Assembly: GCA_025267735.1 (NCBI GenBank)
Contig: CM046309.1
Coordinates: 60,267,319 to 60,331,318, forward strand
Source of the DNA: Mactra quadrangularis
Taxonomy: Eukaryota; Mollusca; Bivalvia; Venerida; Mactridae
Direction: 5' to 3'
Length of the DNA stretch: 64,000 bases
The position numbers were made by a program, and so were the translations under genes. Under the pieces are notes generated by a model. The model was not told the DNA's origin, made no database searches, and saw only the letters and a program-made list of their open reading frames with translations. This document shows positions 13,340 through 23,909 of this stretch, in pieces. How positions within the stretch are numbered: position 1 is the stretch's first letter; the number at the start of each line of letters is the position of its first letter.

Positions 13340-13910
13340 GGCATAAGGTATTCCCATCAAACCCCCATCGGAAAATCTACACACCCTTTCTTCCCTTTAT
13401 TTTCTCTCTCTCTCTCGTGTACTCTCACATATAGTTATTATAATCACATTGTTATCTCATTTAAATATTGTCAAATTATGATCTATTATTAACAACATGT
13501 TAATGGGGAGGACCGTAACTAAGTTAGAGAACTTGTGGTCCAACCCAATTACCTGTATAATTGAAAATTTATAAGTAAATTGTAATTTGTAAATAGAGTT
13601 AATTAAATATGTTTCATCATCCAACACCGTAACCCCTCGGCTCAGCCGCTCCGTACCCGACCACCCAAGACCGTGTCATTTACCCACCATGTATAACACG
13701 CATACTCTTATAACGCGCATCTTCTATAGAACGCATAATATAATAGAACGAGTTATCGTAGAAAGGCATAATTACTTTAAAGTTTACAAAATCCATAGCG
13801 CGTAGCGTCATGATCTCGCATCCTCATTAACTAGTATTATCATACAGAACTTGCGTAGTATGATTTCAGACCACTATTAGATGCAACTAGCTGCAACGGA
13901 GTTATACTGC
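13340..13910. other. Noncoding stretch
   Basis: Contains a short TC run at about 13403-13416 (TCTCTCTCTCTC) and otherwise nothing recognised. Confidence 0.5.
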
Positions 13911-13914
13911 TCTC

Positions 13915-14060
13915 ACAGATAACCTTTTATACCTGGGTGGAATAAGGCAACCGCATGTAAACTCCTTACTAAATAAAATTACTGTGTCCCTAGTAGGGTT
14001 TGAACCCTGGGCATATCGATCTCTATGCGAGCGTCCTACCACTGGACTACTACTCCTAAT
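13915..14060 (-). mobile_element. SINE-B copy, 5' half
   Basis: The minus-strand tRNA-like head (plus strand AGGGTTTGAACCCTGGGC near 13995) and the phrase CCTACCACTGGACTAC match the copies at 4225 and 26300. It ends about 40 bases from the NOTUM exon donor, so it sits just inside the first intron. Confidence 0.65.
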
Positions 14061-14101
14061 AAAATAACTAAAATTACACATTGGGTTTAAAATTCACTCA
14101 C

Positions 14102-14379
14102 CCTGCCGAAGAACCATCATTGCACGTGACTGTTTCATTATTTAAGAATTTCCGTCTTAATTTCGGAACGTCTCTGACCCCACAGTCATGAGAGTGTTGT
14201 GCTATGTCTTTGAGTGCCCGGATCAAACTGTCCGTCTGTCCTAGTCTCTCCATACGATCCACACTCAAACTAATGTCGTTAGATCGCCGAGTATCCTCAA
14301 CGGAATAAGCCGAAACTACACTGACCACTGTACAGAATACACGAAGCCATCCTAAGTACGAATAAACACCGTCCGTCAT
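14102..14379 (-). CDS. NOTUM: NOTUM palmitoleoyl-protein carboxylesterase, first coding exon only (partial)
   Basis: NOTUM is a secreted serine hydrolase that removes the palmitoleate from Wnt proteins and so switches them off outside the cell. This exon encodes residues 1-93. It starts at ATG 14377-14379 and runs minus-ward to a GG/GTGAGTG donor, so the last codon is completed by the next exon. Residues 14-24 (VFCTVVSVVSA) form the hydrophobic core of a signal peptide. A variable pro-region follows, then LRRKFLNNETVTCNDGSSAG (74-93). The family has CNDGS-AG at this point, directly before the YYL and GGWYC part of the hydrolase fold. The NET sequon just before it matches a glycosylation sequon position in vertebrate NOTUM. 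The catalytic Ser-His-Asp exons are absent from what I could recognise. The assignment rests on this motif plus the signal peptide and exon layout. Confidence 0.8.
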
Positions 14380-14867
14380 TTTCTTAATAAAAAAATCTTG
14401 TCAAATTTCAAGACACGGAACCTGATGGCATCTTGCTAAGTCATGTTATTACAAAATTACGACAATAATTTCCACTACATTCTTAATTTTTACGAGTATT
14501 AGAAAACAAAAAATCCAAAAATTCCAAAATTGCATAAAAAAGGTCCATCCAATTTTACTCCGCTTTCTTTTAGCTGCACATTTACCGATAAACTTAAAAA
14601 TGAAAATAAAAACTCCTGTAACTAAAATATTATTCACGTTTAAACACTTTTCACAGTTAATTAATTTTCACACTGATTTATAAGTATAAAAAATATCCAA
14701 ATCAATTTCATTGATAATTTACAATATTAGAATCACGTATCACACTTTTGATTTTAATTCGAAATCCACCGAACCATTTTTTCAATAAGTACTTTTCTTA
14801 AATGTATATTTACACCACTAGCGAACAAAAGATTAACTATATTTATTTTTATTCTGTACCGTAATGT

Positions 14868-14874
14868 ATCAAAG
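14868..14874 (-). promoter_or_regulatory. Candidate TCF/LEF site upstream of NOTUM
   Basis: ATCAAAG on the plus strand, which is CTTTGAT in the direction of NOTUM transcription, about 490 bases before its start codon. CTTTGAT is the core bound by TCF/LEF factors, and NOTUM is a known Wnt-feedback target. A 7-mer occurs often by chance. Confidence 0.25.
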
Positions 14875-15240
14875 TCAATTTCTTGCATTGAAATTTCTTA
14901 TGGGACAAAATTTTCTTCGTTGCCGATTAGTTTCTTTAAGTATATTACGAGGAAACTAAGCTTTATCGTAAACCCACAAAAAATCTGATTAAGCGTTTAA
15001 CTCCTATCACTAATCTCCTTTAAATAAAAATATATCGTAGAAAATAATATTCTTTATAAAACCCTGATCTAAGTACCGCCTTCACATGGCTAAGTCACAC
15101 CCAAAAAACAAACTAGAAAAAAATATATAAAAATCACTCGATTTTTTGTGGTACGGAATTTATCCACAACCCGGTCCACTACGGTTAATTATAAATTATA
15201 AACCATACCGTGTTTTATACGTACGGTGTTTCGTACTGAC

Positions 15241-15247
15241 ATCAAAG
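15241..15247 (-). promoter_or_regulatory. Second candidate TCF/LEF site upstream of NOTUM
   Basis: Another ATCAAAG in the same orientation, about 860 bases before the NOTUM start codon. Confidence 0.22.
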
Positions 15248-15802
15248 GCTGTATTTACCTGTAAACCGACAGATTAAGATTTTATGATAACTACCTTGTA
15301 CCGTGAAATAATTGGTTGTATGAGGAGGTTAGATGATTGACAGCCGAGAAGATTCGTTTCTCTCCCCTCAAAGTGTTTTTTCTTACTCGGCTATTTAATA
15401 ACATACAAAAAACTGACCAGTTTTCTGTCGTCCAGTTAACTTTTCATGATGTTTATCATTTTTACATAGTTGAGGGTCAAATAGCAGTTTTTAATTCGAT
15501 GGCGAACATACAGGGTCTCTCATTAAACATACGTATTTATGCGGGTTTGATCAAGTGGTAACGATGTTGAACTGGTGATCAGTGAAAATATAGCTAGCTC
15601 TGCGATGGTTTAACTCAAATCCAAAACATACCCGATTGTTTTCGACAAACTATATCCTTCATACTAAGTACAAGGGGACCACGAAAAGGACTCGATCTTG
15701 ATAATTCTAAATTAAAAAAAAACTTGTTTCACAGTTAAGCTAAATTGGTGTATCAGAGGTATAATACAGCACTTGTACTCCCTTGCCTTCAAGCTAGCTT
15801 TT

Positions 15803-15870
15803 ATGGCGACGTGGTAGAGTGCCCGCTTACGACTCGAGAGGTCGAGGGTTCGAATCTCCGTTCGGACTAA
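15803..15870 (+). mobile_element. tRNA-like SINE head
   Basis: A-box-like TGGTAGAGTGC and B box GGTTCGAATCT are spaced as in a tRNA, but the ends do not form an acceptor stem, so this is a retroposed tRNA-like head rather than a working tRNA gene. Confidence 0.5.
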
Positions 15871-15874
15871 TGGA

Positions 15875-16268
15875 TTTTTATCGAGTTACATTGGTATAAA
15901 ACCAACTATTAAGAAAGTTTTCTGTTTAGTTGAACCATGGAAGCGTATCGTCCATCAAACACTTCTTTAAGATTGTCTTGACAAATGAAGAGTAAAATTA
16001 AAGCAAGTTATGTAACATGACGTGCAAAGTGTAGCAATTACTTACTAATTAAAGTTTACATTAATTGTTCATCATGTGATGTCGTTAACTTATCTGCACT
16101 CAGATATTGTTCTAATGGGGTCTGTCATAACAATATAGATAAGATAAATATTCAAGAAATAGACTTCGAGGTCACTTACAATACTACAATAACTGAATTA
16201 CAACTTGAAATTCCATCTAATGGCCACATGAGATTTGTATGACTGACATTAATTTTGATATTGTTTTA
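15875..16268. other. Noncoding stretch, nothing recognised
   Basis: AT-rich sequence leading into the 23-bp satellite; no features seen. Confidence 0.45.
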
Positions 16269-16269
16269 A

Positions 16270-16612
16270 TTCATAAGCTTCTATCTAACTAACACATGAG
16301 ATTTTGTCTAACTAACACATGAGATTTTGTCTGACTAACACATACGACTTTGACTGACTAACACATAAGATTTTGCTTAACTAACACATAAGATTTTGTA
16401 TAATCAACACATAACATTTTGTCTAATTAACACATAAGATTTTGTCTAACTAACACATAAGATTTTGACTTACTAACACATAAGATTTTGTCTAACTAAC
16501 ACATAAGATTTTGACTTACTAACACATAAGATTTTGTCTAACTAACACACAAGATTTGTCCAAGCAACACATAAGATTCTGTCCCCATAAACATGAGATT
16601 CTATTTAACTAA
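16270..16612. repeat. 23-bp tandem satellite, about 15 copies
   Basis: The unit is CTAACTAACACATAAGATTTTGT-like. Successive CACATA words lie 23 bases apart (for example 16385, 16408, 16431, 16454). Copies towards both edges carry substitutions and small indels, which is usual when homogenisation is strongest in the middle. Confidence 0.9.
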
Positions 16613-16614
16613 CA

Positions 16615-17490
16615 GCGATTGGTGGCCATATCTTGAATAACCATTGGATAAAGGCAGTCGGTTTATCCTATGTATTTTTTTATATTCAAAACCGAGGACG
16701 AAATGGACTCTGTCGCTTCTAATCCCCGAATCTACATCAAAGTATATCGAATTCAGGGAGCAATAAGAGCAAGGCAATATCGCTACAAGGGTGTACGAAC
16801 TCTCTCGTGAATTTAACCTCGTATTAAGTTGACTAATCAGCAAGACATGTTGTAATGAAATTAATTGTTTAGTTGTCAAAATTATACCAGACTTTTAATT
16901 CCTGTGTTAGAATTTATGTCACCATTTTAACCTGGATCAATTTATCCCGACACCGTTTTAACCTCAAACACATGCATAGATCTTATAATCGGACTTAACT
17001 GTATTTTATGCTCGCCCAAAGCCACTATAGCATATGGGCGAGACTACAGAAAAACAAATGAGATAAACTGTATTTTAAATGCGCTTGTACAGGTTTTTTG
17101 AAAGCAAACCTCGGAACTCCTCGAAAAGTGTGAGTCTTGAGACAATAAATACCCCAAAACGTTGTTTCTTGAACTTTCTTATACTTTTTTTACGGCCATT
17201 TTCAGTTGGCAAGAAAAATTTATCTGGTCAAGGATTCAATCATTTCGCGTACTCGTACATGAAAACAGGAACGACTACTCTGGATACAGAACAACCCGGA
17301 ATTGTATCACTTCCGGTGTGTCATATACTACATTGTGTAAAATAGCGTAAAGTAAAGTAAAGAAATATATGGTGCTTAAACCCGCATGTCACGGAGGCCA
17401 GTCGTTCTTCTCTCGATTACTAGATAGGAATATATATCTAGACCCATGCTTCTAACTGAGCATTTAGCATGTACCAGTGGGTGGCAACAG
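16615..17490. other. Noncoding stretch, nothing recognised
   Basis: Overlapping open frames at 16601-16879 (minus), 17079-17345 and 17162-17350 (plus) have no recognised family or codon pattern. Confidence 0.4.
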
Positions 17491-17495
17491 GTGTC

Positions 17496-17700
17496 TGTTC
17501 AATTACCCCGAACATTCCAAAACGCTCCGTAACGTTAGGGTCGGAACAACTCGACCCAAAGACAACTCAACTTGAGACAACTCAATTCCCAACTAACGAA
17601 TTGAGTTGTCGAACTTTGAGTTGAGTTATTCGCGGTTTGACTTGTCTTCGGGTTGAGTTTTCTCGTACCCATAACGTTCGCTAACAGTCGTTACTGAACA
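17496..17700. mobile_element. MITE related to F1 with an ACAACTCA-rich core (F1b)
   Basis: The left end TGTTCAATTACCCC is mirrored by GTTACTGAACA. The core holds several ACAACTCAA words on the left and TTGAGTTGTC words on the right, making a large internal hairpin. The ends resemble F1 (9965) but the core differs. A second copy is at 25572-25757. Confidence 0.7.
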
Positions 17701-17724
17701 CGCAGCTGTGTTGTACTGTTTGAT

Positions 17725-17800
17725 ACGGAAGGCTGACGGAAGAATAGCCGCAGAAAATATTTCATAACCAAAACGGCTACGAATGTATGCATGCAAGTCT
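17725..17800 (-). mobile_element. Diverged SINE-A fragment
   Basis: Plus-strand GGAAGAATAGCCGCAGAAAA and CATAACCAAAACGGCTACGA echo the SINE-A body text (GGAGAATGGCCGTAGAAATA, CATGACCAAACTCCACGA) read on the minus strand. Confidence 0.4.
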
Positions 17801-17912
17801 CTCCCTTGAAGTCCATATTCCATGTACGTATAGTTAAAGAGATAAAATCAGATGCAGGTTAAAGCACAATACTTTGTATAACATGCTCTTTTACAAAAAG
17901 CCAGCCAAAAAG

Positions 17913-18219
17913 CCGCCCGACCAGCTCAGTTGGTAGCACGCTAGTCTACTGATCGAGGGGTCGTGGGTTCGATTCCCGGGCGGAGATACTTTCGTGGAGC
18001 TTGGTCATGAAATTATTTTACGGCCATTCTCCCTCCTACCAATGATTTTTAATTATGTAGGGCAGTTGTCAGTCACTGACGAAAGTATGCGCTTAGTAGT
18101 TGGTTAACAGCTAAATCCAGAGATTTAGCCTTTCCAGGAACAGTGAGTAGATTGACTGACCGCCGTTATATGACCTATACAATGTGTTGCTACGGCGTTA
18201 AACCAAACAAACAAACAAA
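17913..18219 (+). mobile_element. SINE-A, full-length copy
   Basis: The head at 17913-17983 is tRNA-like. CCGCCCG pairs with CGGGCGG as a 7-bp acceptor stem, AGCTCAGTTGGTAGCACG is the A-box region and GGGTTCGATTCCC is the B box. A body of about 200 bp (CTTTCGTGGAGCTTGGTCAT to TGACTGACCGCCG) follows. The end is GGCGTTAAACC followed by a CAAA-type tail. This is the best reference copy in the window. Confidence 0.88.
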
Positions 18220-18221
18220 GC

Positions 18222-20008
18222 AAAAAGCCAGTTGAATAAACGAGTTTACTCTGAATCAGAACGAAGTCAGCGGCCTAGAAGGCTTTTTGAATGATATAAT
18301 AGTAAAAACATGTTATAACTGGCTAGCAAAACTATGAATTAAAACAGTAATATGTGTCATATATATGCCGGTGTTTAAAACCAGTGTTCATAAACTGAAG
18401 TAATTTATTATATTTATATGTCACACCAAAAGAATATTCAACATTCTCAAGTTTACTAAATTATTCCGGTTAAAGAAAGAGTTATTTCGTAATTAAGAAA
18501 GGAACCTAATTCAAGTTTAAACATTCCAACGTTAAACAATTAAAGAAAAGTGACAAGTATTATGGTACTGTACACATTCATTAAATATATCAAGAGCAAG
18601 ACTTCGCGTCAACACTAACAAACGACGTTGTTAATTTAGACATAAACTCTTTTATCTTTTGTAGCATTAAGTTTTACTGAATGAAATAAAATTCCTCATT
18701 TTAAGTTAATTGTAACAGTTAGCCCATGCGATTTACAAAATCAGCATTGTCGTATACAGAGGATATTAGGATACTCGACACTAGCTAGATGAGCAACCTT
18801 AATAACTTCTGGAAACGAGAATGAAAAAATCAGGAACTACGATTATGTTCCACAATTAGGGCCATCAAAACCAAGGGCATTGATAGTGGTGTGGTCTTAA
18901 TGTAGGCATATTTTCTTCACACATTAAGCAGTTGAGAAAAAACAAGGACCACCAATATTAAATAACACACAGACCTTCCACACACCTAACAAGCATAGAT
19001 AGAAAGATATCTTTTAAAAATAGTTTGTAAAAGGAACTCAGGAAACAAATAACGAAACATGAACCAAAGGGCTTTCCGCCTTGAAACAGCAAATTATTGC
19101 CACTGAGGGGGGTTAAATTAGGTTCTCGGATGCATCAACGTAAAACTAGCCCCTAAACAGCATAGAATAACAAATTGTCTCATGGCGAAATAGCTTAAAT
19201 CCAGCCTTAACGCGACAAATTTGCGTGCAAAAACACATAACCGAAAAACAAAACCTCTTATATAGAAGACATATAAGGGAAGTAACTGTATCAGTAAAAA
19301 ATACTTACGTCTCATAAATTCTGATTATTTTGTTTTAAAACAAAACACACATCATATCTTTAACTTATCTTGTGTCACAACTTAGTTGATAAATGGATCA
19401 ATTTTGTCGTTATTGAAATAGTTTTTCAAGGTTTTGGAAGAAAGTAAATGAAAATGTGAATTTATGTTCTATTCTGTCCTGTTTTTCCCTCCTCTGGCCT
19501 ACCCCGGCCGTCCGTCTGTCAGTATGTCACGCCGCTGCCCTATCCCGACCCGTCCACATCGTTTTATTCCGTCCCATTCATTTCGTTCGGTTGCGTTCAG
19601 AAACTTTCAGCGTTTTTATAAGATGACCCTTTATTCAAGGTTATGGTATTTGAATATAGGAATTTATTATATATATTTTGTACTGATTAACATCATTGTT
19701 TATTGTGAGAAAATGTTACTTTCATCCGAGTTATTCCGATTATTTTATCAAACCATTTCATCTGTCCAAATATTCAATCATAAAAATAAGACATATTGTT
19801 TGTAGCATGCGTGTAGCCTATCTAAGTAAGAAATCAGTCAAACATTGATCGCGTGACGATTGGACCTTCATAGATCTAACTCGGAATATTAAGTAAAATA
19901 GTTTCATACCAGGCGATCCATACGTCCATGAACGAAATCCTATTTATAATAAGCTTTTTCACATTTTACCAAAAAATAATTGAGTCAAATGAGAAAATTC
20001 CAAAATCA
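18222..20008. other. Noncoding stretch, nothing recognised
   Basis: AT-rich. Frames at 19118-19315 (minus) and 19464-19805 (plus, 113 codons) were read and show no recognised domain. Confidence 0.45.
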
Positions 20009-20010
20009 TA

Positions 20011-20241
20011 TAAGGCCACAACAAGTTGATCATATGTTCTATGGATTTTTCTGGGGACAAAATGGGGCGAGCGAGCGAAGAAATAAAAATTTAAAAAGTC
20101 TTAATTTAGTTGCTTTATATGGCAGATAAACCAACTTTTTATGAGCGAGCGAGGAAATAAAATAAAATAATTGTGTAAAAACCGTCAAAATTAAGGTGCG
20201 AGCGAATCCATAGAACATATGATCAATTTGTTGTGGCCTAA
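20011..20241. mobile_element. MITE family F4 (AGGCCACAACAA ends)
   Basis: The left end AGGCCACAACAAGTTGATCA continues to TATGTTCTATGGAT and is mirrored by ATCCATAGAACATATGATCA then TTGTTGTGGCCT. The interior has repeated GAGCGAGCGA words. A second near-complete copy sits in cryptochrome intron 2 at 47625-47847, with a partial one at 43050-43170. Confidence 0.85.
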
Positions 20242-20244
20242 GTT

Positions 20245-21705
20245 AGTTTTTTGTAAACATAATGATTCAAACTATACTACATAAATAAAGTTGATTATAC
20301 GTAAACTTCTTCATTTGATTAAACGCCTATTTCTATATTACATATTCAATGGTGTTGTACAAAAAGATAAATAATAACAATAATAAATAAGTAAAAACCC
20401 TCCCACCATAAATACAAAATGCATATACAATTACACAAAATAAAATAAAATTTATCACACATGATGTTATATTATAGTGTGTTTGTGTATTTTGTGTTGA
20501 TGTTTTTTGGTATTGCAATTTTATTGAGTTTTTATATTTCAAGTTTATTGGACCTACATCATTCACATTTCATGATTCGACTTAATTTTACATTTTTTTT
20601 TATTTATTTGATATCGAAAGTTGATGTCCTGAACAGTATATAACAGAATTATAATAATAGTATATACATATTAAGTATAATGACTTGAAGTGTGTATGAG
20701 AAGTTTTTTTTTCTCAAAATTGCCTTTGTCATAACTTCTAAAAGTGCTGTATTTGTTGAGTATAAAAACATACCGTTTCAGAGTTAGATACCTTCTCATT
20801 CGGAGCACCTCGACCTTTCATAAATGAATATTCCAAGCGAATGGTCGAGGAGTTCCAAATGATATCTTCTATATTTGTTGTCGTTTGCGGATTGGAACCG
20901 TTTGGTTATATACTATCTTAACAGCGAACCCTTAATTCAATAGTTATCATACACTCCCATGCCCTCTAAATAGCCTACACAGCCGTTGGACATTAAAACA
21001 ACATAATATTACATTTTCATACCTTATAAGGAGCTAGGAGCGTAAAGGAAGCAACAATAGACACTCAGAGGTGGTCTTTTATTTTTCAAGTTCAAGATTT
21101 TCACATTAGCGCTTTTGAATTAACACATCTTTAAGATGTGCGTCATTACCATAAATACTTTCATTTAGAAATTATCACTTTTCTTAAAGGGTGCAAAATC
21201 ATCCTCAAGAAAAGCAACAAACAATTATCAGTATATACCAAGCTGTGACAACAAGTCGTTTCATAACGACTTAGGTGCTAATTTATCAATGGAAACACGT
21301 TCTGGAGCCTAATGAAAAGCCGTATTCTGATTATGAAACGCATTATTTAATGTTTCATAATAAAGAAAACAAGCCAACGTGGAGCGTATCACACACATAT
21401 AACACACACATCTTTCAGAAGTACAAAGACGGACTGCCAACCTAGAAAATACAGTCCAACTTCCCATAACGCCACCTCTCCACAACGCCATCCTCTCTCC
21501 AGCGCCATTTTTACTCCCTCGTTGATTTTAAACTAATTTTAACCTCTGTACAACGACACCTCTCCCTAAAATGTAGCTCGACCAAATAACTCTTGCGTAG
21601 GGATAAGAAAGATGTCTTTACACAAACCAAACTAAAATAAATGATTTCGAAAGTGATTGAAAACACACTGTAAATAGACGGCCTAGACATTGAAATCAGA
21701 ATGTT
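20245..21705. other. Noncoding stretch
   Basis: A small inverted pair around 20800-20855 (ATTCGGAGCACCTCGACC / GGTCGAGGAGTTCCAAAT) recalls the subterminal part of family F1. Nothing else is recognised. Confidence 0.4.
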
Positions 21706-21710
21706 GTGGA

Positions 21711-21966
21711 TTCCCGGGCGGCGCATACTTTCGAGGAGCTTGGTCATGAAATTATTTCTACGGCCATTTTCCCTCCTACCAATGATTTCTAATTATGTAG
21801 GACAGTTGTCAGTCACTGACGAAAGTATGCGCTTAGTAGTCGGTTAACAACTACATCCATAGATTTAGCCTTTCCGGGAGGAGTGAGTAGGTTGACTGTC
21901 CGCCGTTATATGACCTATAATTGTGTTGCTACAGCGTTAAACCCAACAAAAACAAACAAACAAAAC
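21711..21966 (+). mobile_element. SINE-A copy, 5' truncated
   Basis: Begins at the end of the tRNA-like head (TTCCCGGGCGG) and continues colinear with the copy at 17913 to GCGTTAAACCCAACAAAAAC. The 5' truncation is typical of retroposition. Confidence 0.8.
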
Positions 21967-21969
21967 AGA

Positions 21970-22705
21970 ATGTTGTGATTTGTTGATGTATAAACTAAGA
22001 TATAAAATACAATTAACAATACAATTTAATAATTGCCATATAAGACAAATATGGCATTATATATATTAGCACTGAAGTCATAAACGAACGGAAATAATTA
22101 CCAATGGACAGTTGTTTTGAGAAAACAGACTCATATCGCAAATTATCGGATACAAAACAATGCCTTCATAGAAATTATTAATTGTTGACATAACCTCCCC
22201 CTTTTGTCTATTCATATTGTGTAAATTGCATTGGCAAAAAAAAAATGTTTGTGCCAAGAATTAAATATGCATAGACCTTGAACTTGAAACTTATGTCGGT
22301 TGTCGTTTAGGAGGTGGACAACGCAACGCAACGACACGACACATCCAATGTTTGTCGCATCCACGTGTTTTTGCGTTCACATTCCGCCGATGCAAAACAA
22401 AAAGTTACGATAAATTGAAAGTGCAATAAATCTTTCGTGCCGAGACAATTCGCCCTGCTAGAGAAGTTGCGCAAGAACGACAGATTGTTGATGTATCGTG
22501 TTTTCATGCTTCTCTTGCCTCGGCATGGAGCGACATGGCACAAGCTACCCACCATAATTGTTTATATTGGTGTTGATTTTGTTTACACCCTAAAATGCAA
22601 TGTAATAAACTGTAGAGTCGAATTTCGCAGTCGATACACAACCCGTCTCCGCATCATAATGTTGTTTTAGACATCCACCTCTATGAAGATTGTTTTTTTA
22701 CTGTT
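21970..22705. other. Noncoding stretch
   Basis: Overlapping frames on both strands at 22307-22670 include simple CAACG/ACGAC text; no family is recognised. Confidence 0.4.
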
Positions 22706-22709
22706 AAAA

Positions 22710-22888
22710 TTTATTCAACCGTCAGCGACGCAAACAATAACCCCACTGATTTAAATTCTCGACATTCGTTCGATAATCTTTGTTCATAGATACAGATAAC
22801 CATTATATCAATGGAGAGTATAGAAATACTGTAGTGAGTATTTAAATCAGCGGGGTTAATGTATGCGCCACTGACAGTTGAATAAAAT
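22710..22888. mobile_element. MITE family F2 copy
   Basis: The left end TTTATTCAACCGTCAG is mirrored by CTGACAGTTGAATAAAAT. Inner blocks AATAACCCC and TGATTTAAAT / ATTTAAATCA-GCGGGGTTAAT are also inverted. 179 bp. Confidence 0.78.
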
Positions 22889-22889
22889 C

Positions 22890-23705
22890 TTAAAAATATC
22901 ATCGTTATATTCGTTCTTAATATAAGTTTACAAAATACAATTTGCTAGGCGTTTGTACAAGCTCATTGTTAAATCACGTTTTACGTATTTTTACGACATC
23001 AACTTACGTTCGCGTGAATAATGGTTAAACTAGTTGAAAATTATTGCAACAAGATAAAAGAAGCTTTTTAAAATAATTTCCTACGAAGACAGTTCGCATT
23101 TTCGACATCAAAGGCGGCTTTTTGATCTTGCAAAACGCTGTCAAACGAAAGCCAGATCTGGCAAGCGCGCTGACTGTACTTTCAGAAGCCTTTTACTATT
23201 CTATTGTTATAGGAAAGATCAAAGGCTTGTCTACTACCGACACCGTTATCTTACAGATAGAAGCGTTCAGAAATTCTTTAGATCTTTTTTCTATCACTGA
23301 GAGTATCGATGGAGAGAAATTTCGACAGAGTAGAGTACTCGCCAAAAGTTTGAAGGCAGAAGGAAATTTATTATTAGAAATCTTCATTTTCAATGAGTGT
23401 TTTTTGTAGAACCATTGATGTAATCATAATATAAACATAAAAAGATGTTAATATACATGCATTTAGTATTGTTTGTGACAAAATGAAAACAAATATGAAA
23501 TTTCATAAAAGCAGCACATTTATGAGATTCAGCATTTGACAACTCAAAGCCTCTAAATTCATGTTCAACGTTATTCATTTCAATAACATAGTTCGTAAGC
23601 AACTTTTAATAGAGCCATTTAACAATAGAATATAGCAAAACTAAAAAACAACATTCAAAATAAAGGGTTATCAGTGTTTCGATTAAAGCTATTTATAGTA
23701 CGCAT
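22890..23705. other. Noncoding stretch with an unrecognised open frame
   Basis: A 95-codon plus-strand frame at 23122-23409 has balanced composition but lacks a recognised family, and the opposite strand is open too (23196-23393). Not supported as a gene. Confidence 0.3.
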
Positions 23706-23707
23706 AC

Positions 23708-23905
23708 ATTCATTTTCCCTCCTATCACTGATTCTAAATCATATGGAGCAGTTGTCAGTCACTGACGGAGGTGTGTGCCTTACTGGTTTAAAAGTAACAT
23801 CTAAATCTAGAGATTCAGTCTATCCATGTACGGTGAATAGGTTGACTGACCGCCGTGATATGACATATACGATGTATCGCCACAGCATTAAACCCAACCA
23901 AAATA
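23708..23905 (+). mobile_element. SINE-A copy, 5' truncated and diverged
   Basis: Carries AGTTGTCAGTCACTGACG, GGTTGACTGACCGCCG and an end reading AGCATTAAACCCAACC, all SINE-A landmarks in order. The head is missing. Confidence 0.72.
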
Positions 23906-23909
23906 CCCT

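Larger units (their letters stand above)
14380..15795 (-). promoter_or_regulatory. NOTUM 5' flank (5' UTR and promoter not delimited)
   Basis: Noncoding AT-rich stretch upstream of the NOTUM start. No initiator or TATA element could be fixed with confidence, and transcript start is unknown. Open frames at 14449-14637 (minus) and 15337-15561 (plus) look like chance. Confidence 0.35.

Noticed and set aside
15803..15870. tRNA gene
   Set aside because: A and B boxes are present but the two ends do not pair to an acceptor stem.
16270..16612. CRISPR array
   Set aside because: Repeats are contiguous with no unique spacers, and the genome is eukaryotic.
17913..17983. tRNA gene
   Set aside because: It has an acceptor stem, A box and B box, but it is the head of a dispersed SINE with colinear copies elsewhere, and the anticodon arm pairs poorly.
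19464..19805. 113-codon open frame as a gene
   Set aside because: No recognised motif, no support from neighbouring exons, and AT-rich text in its second half; long frames of this size arise by chance in 64 kb.
22307..22670. Overlapping frames on both strands as a coding exon
   Set aside because: Both strands are open, the sequence contains simple CAACG-type repeats, and no family was recognised.
23122..23409. 95-codon frame as a gene
   Set aside because: It begins at a non-ATG codon, the opposite strand is also open, and no domain is recognisable.
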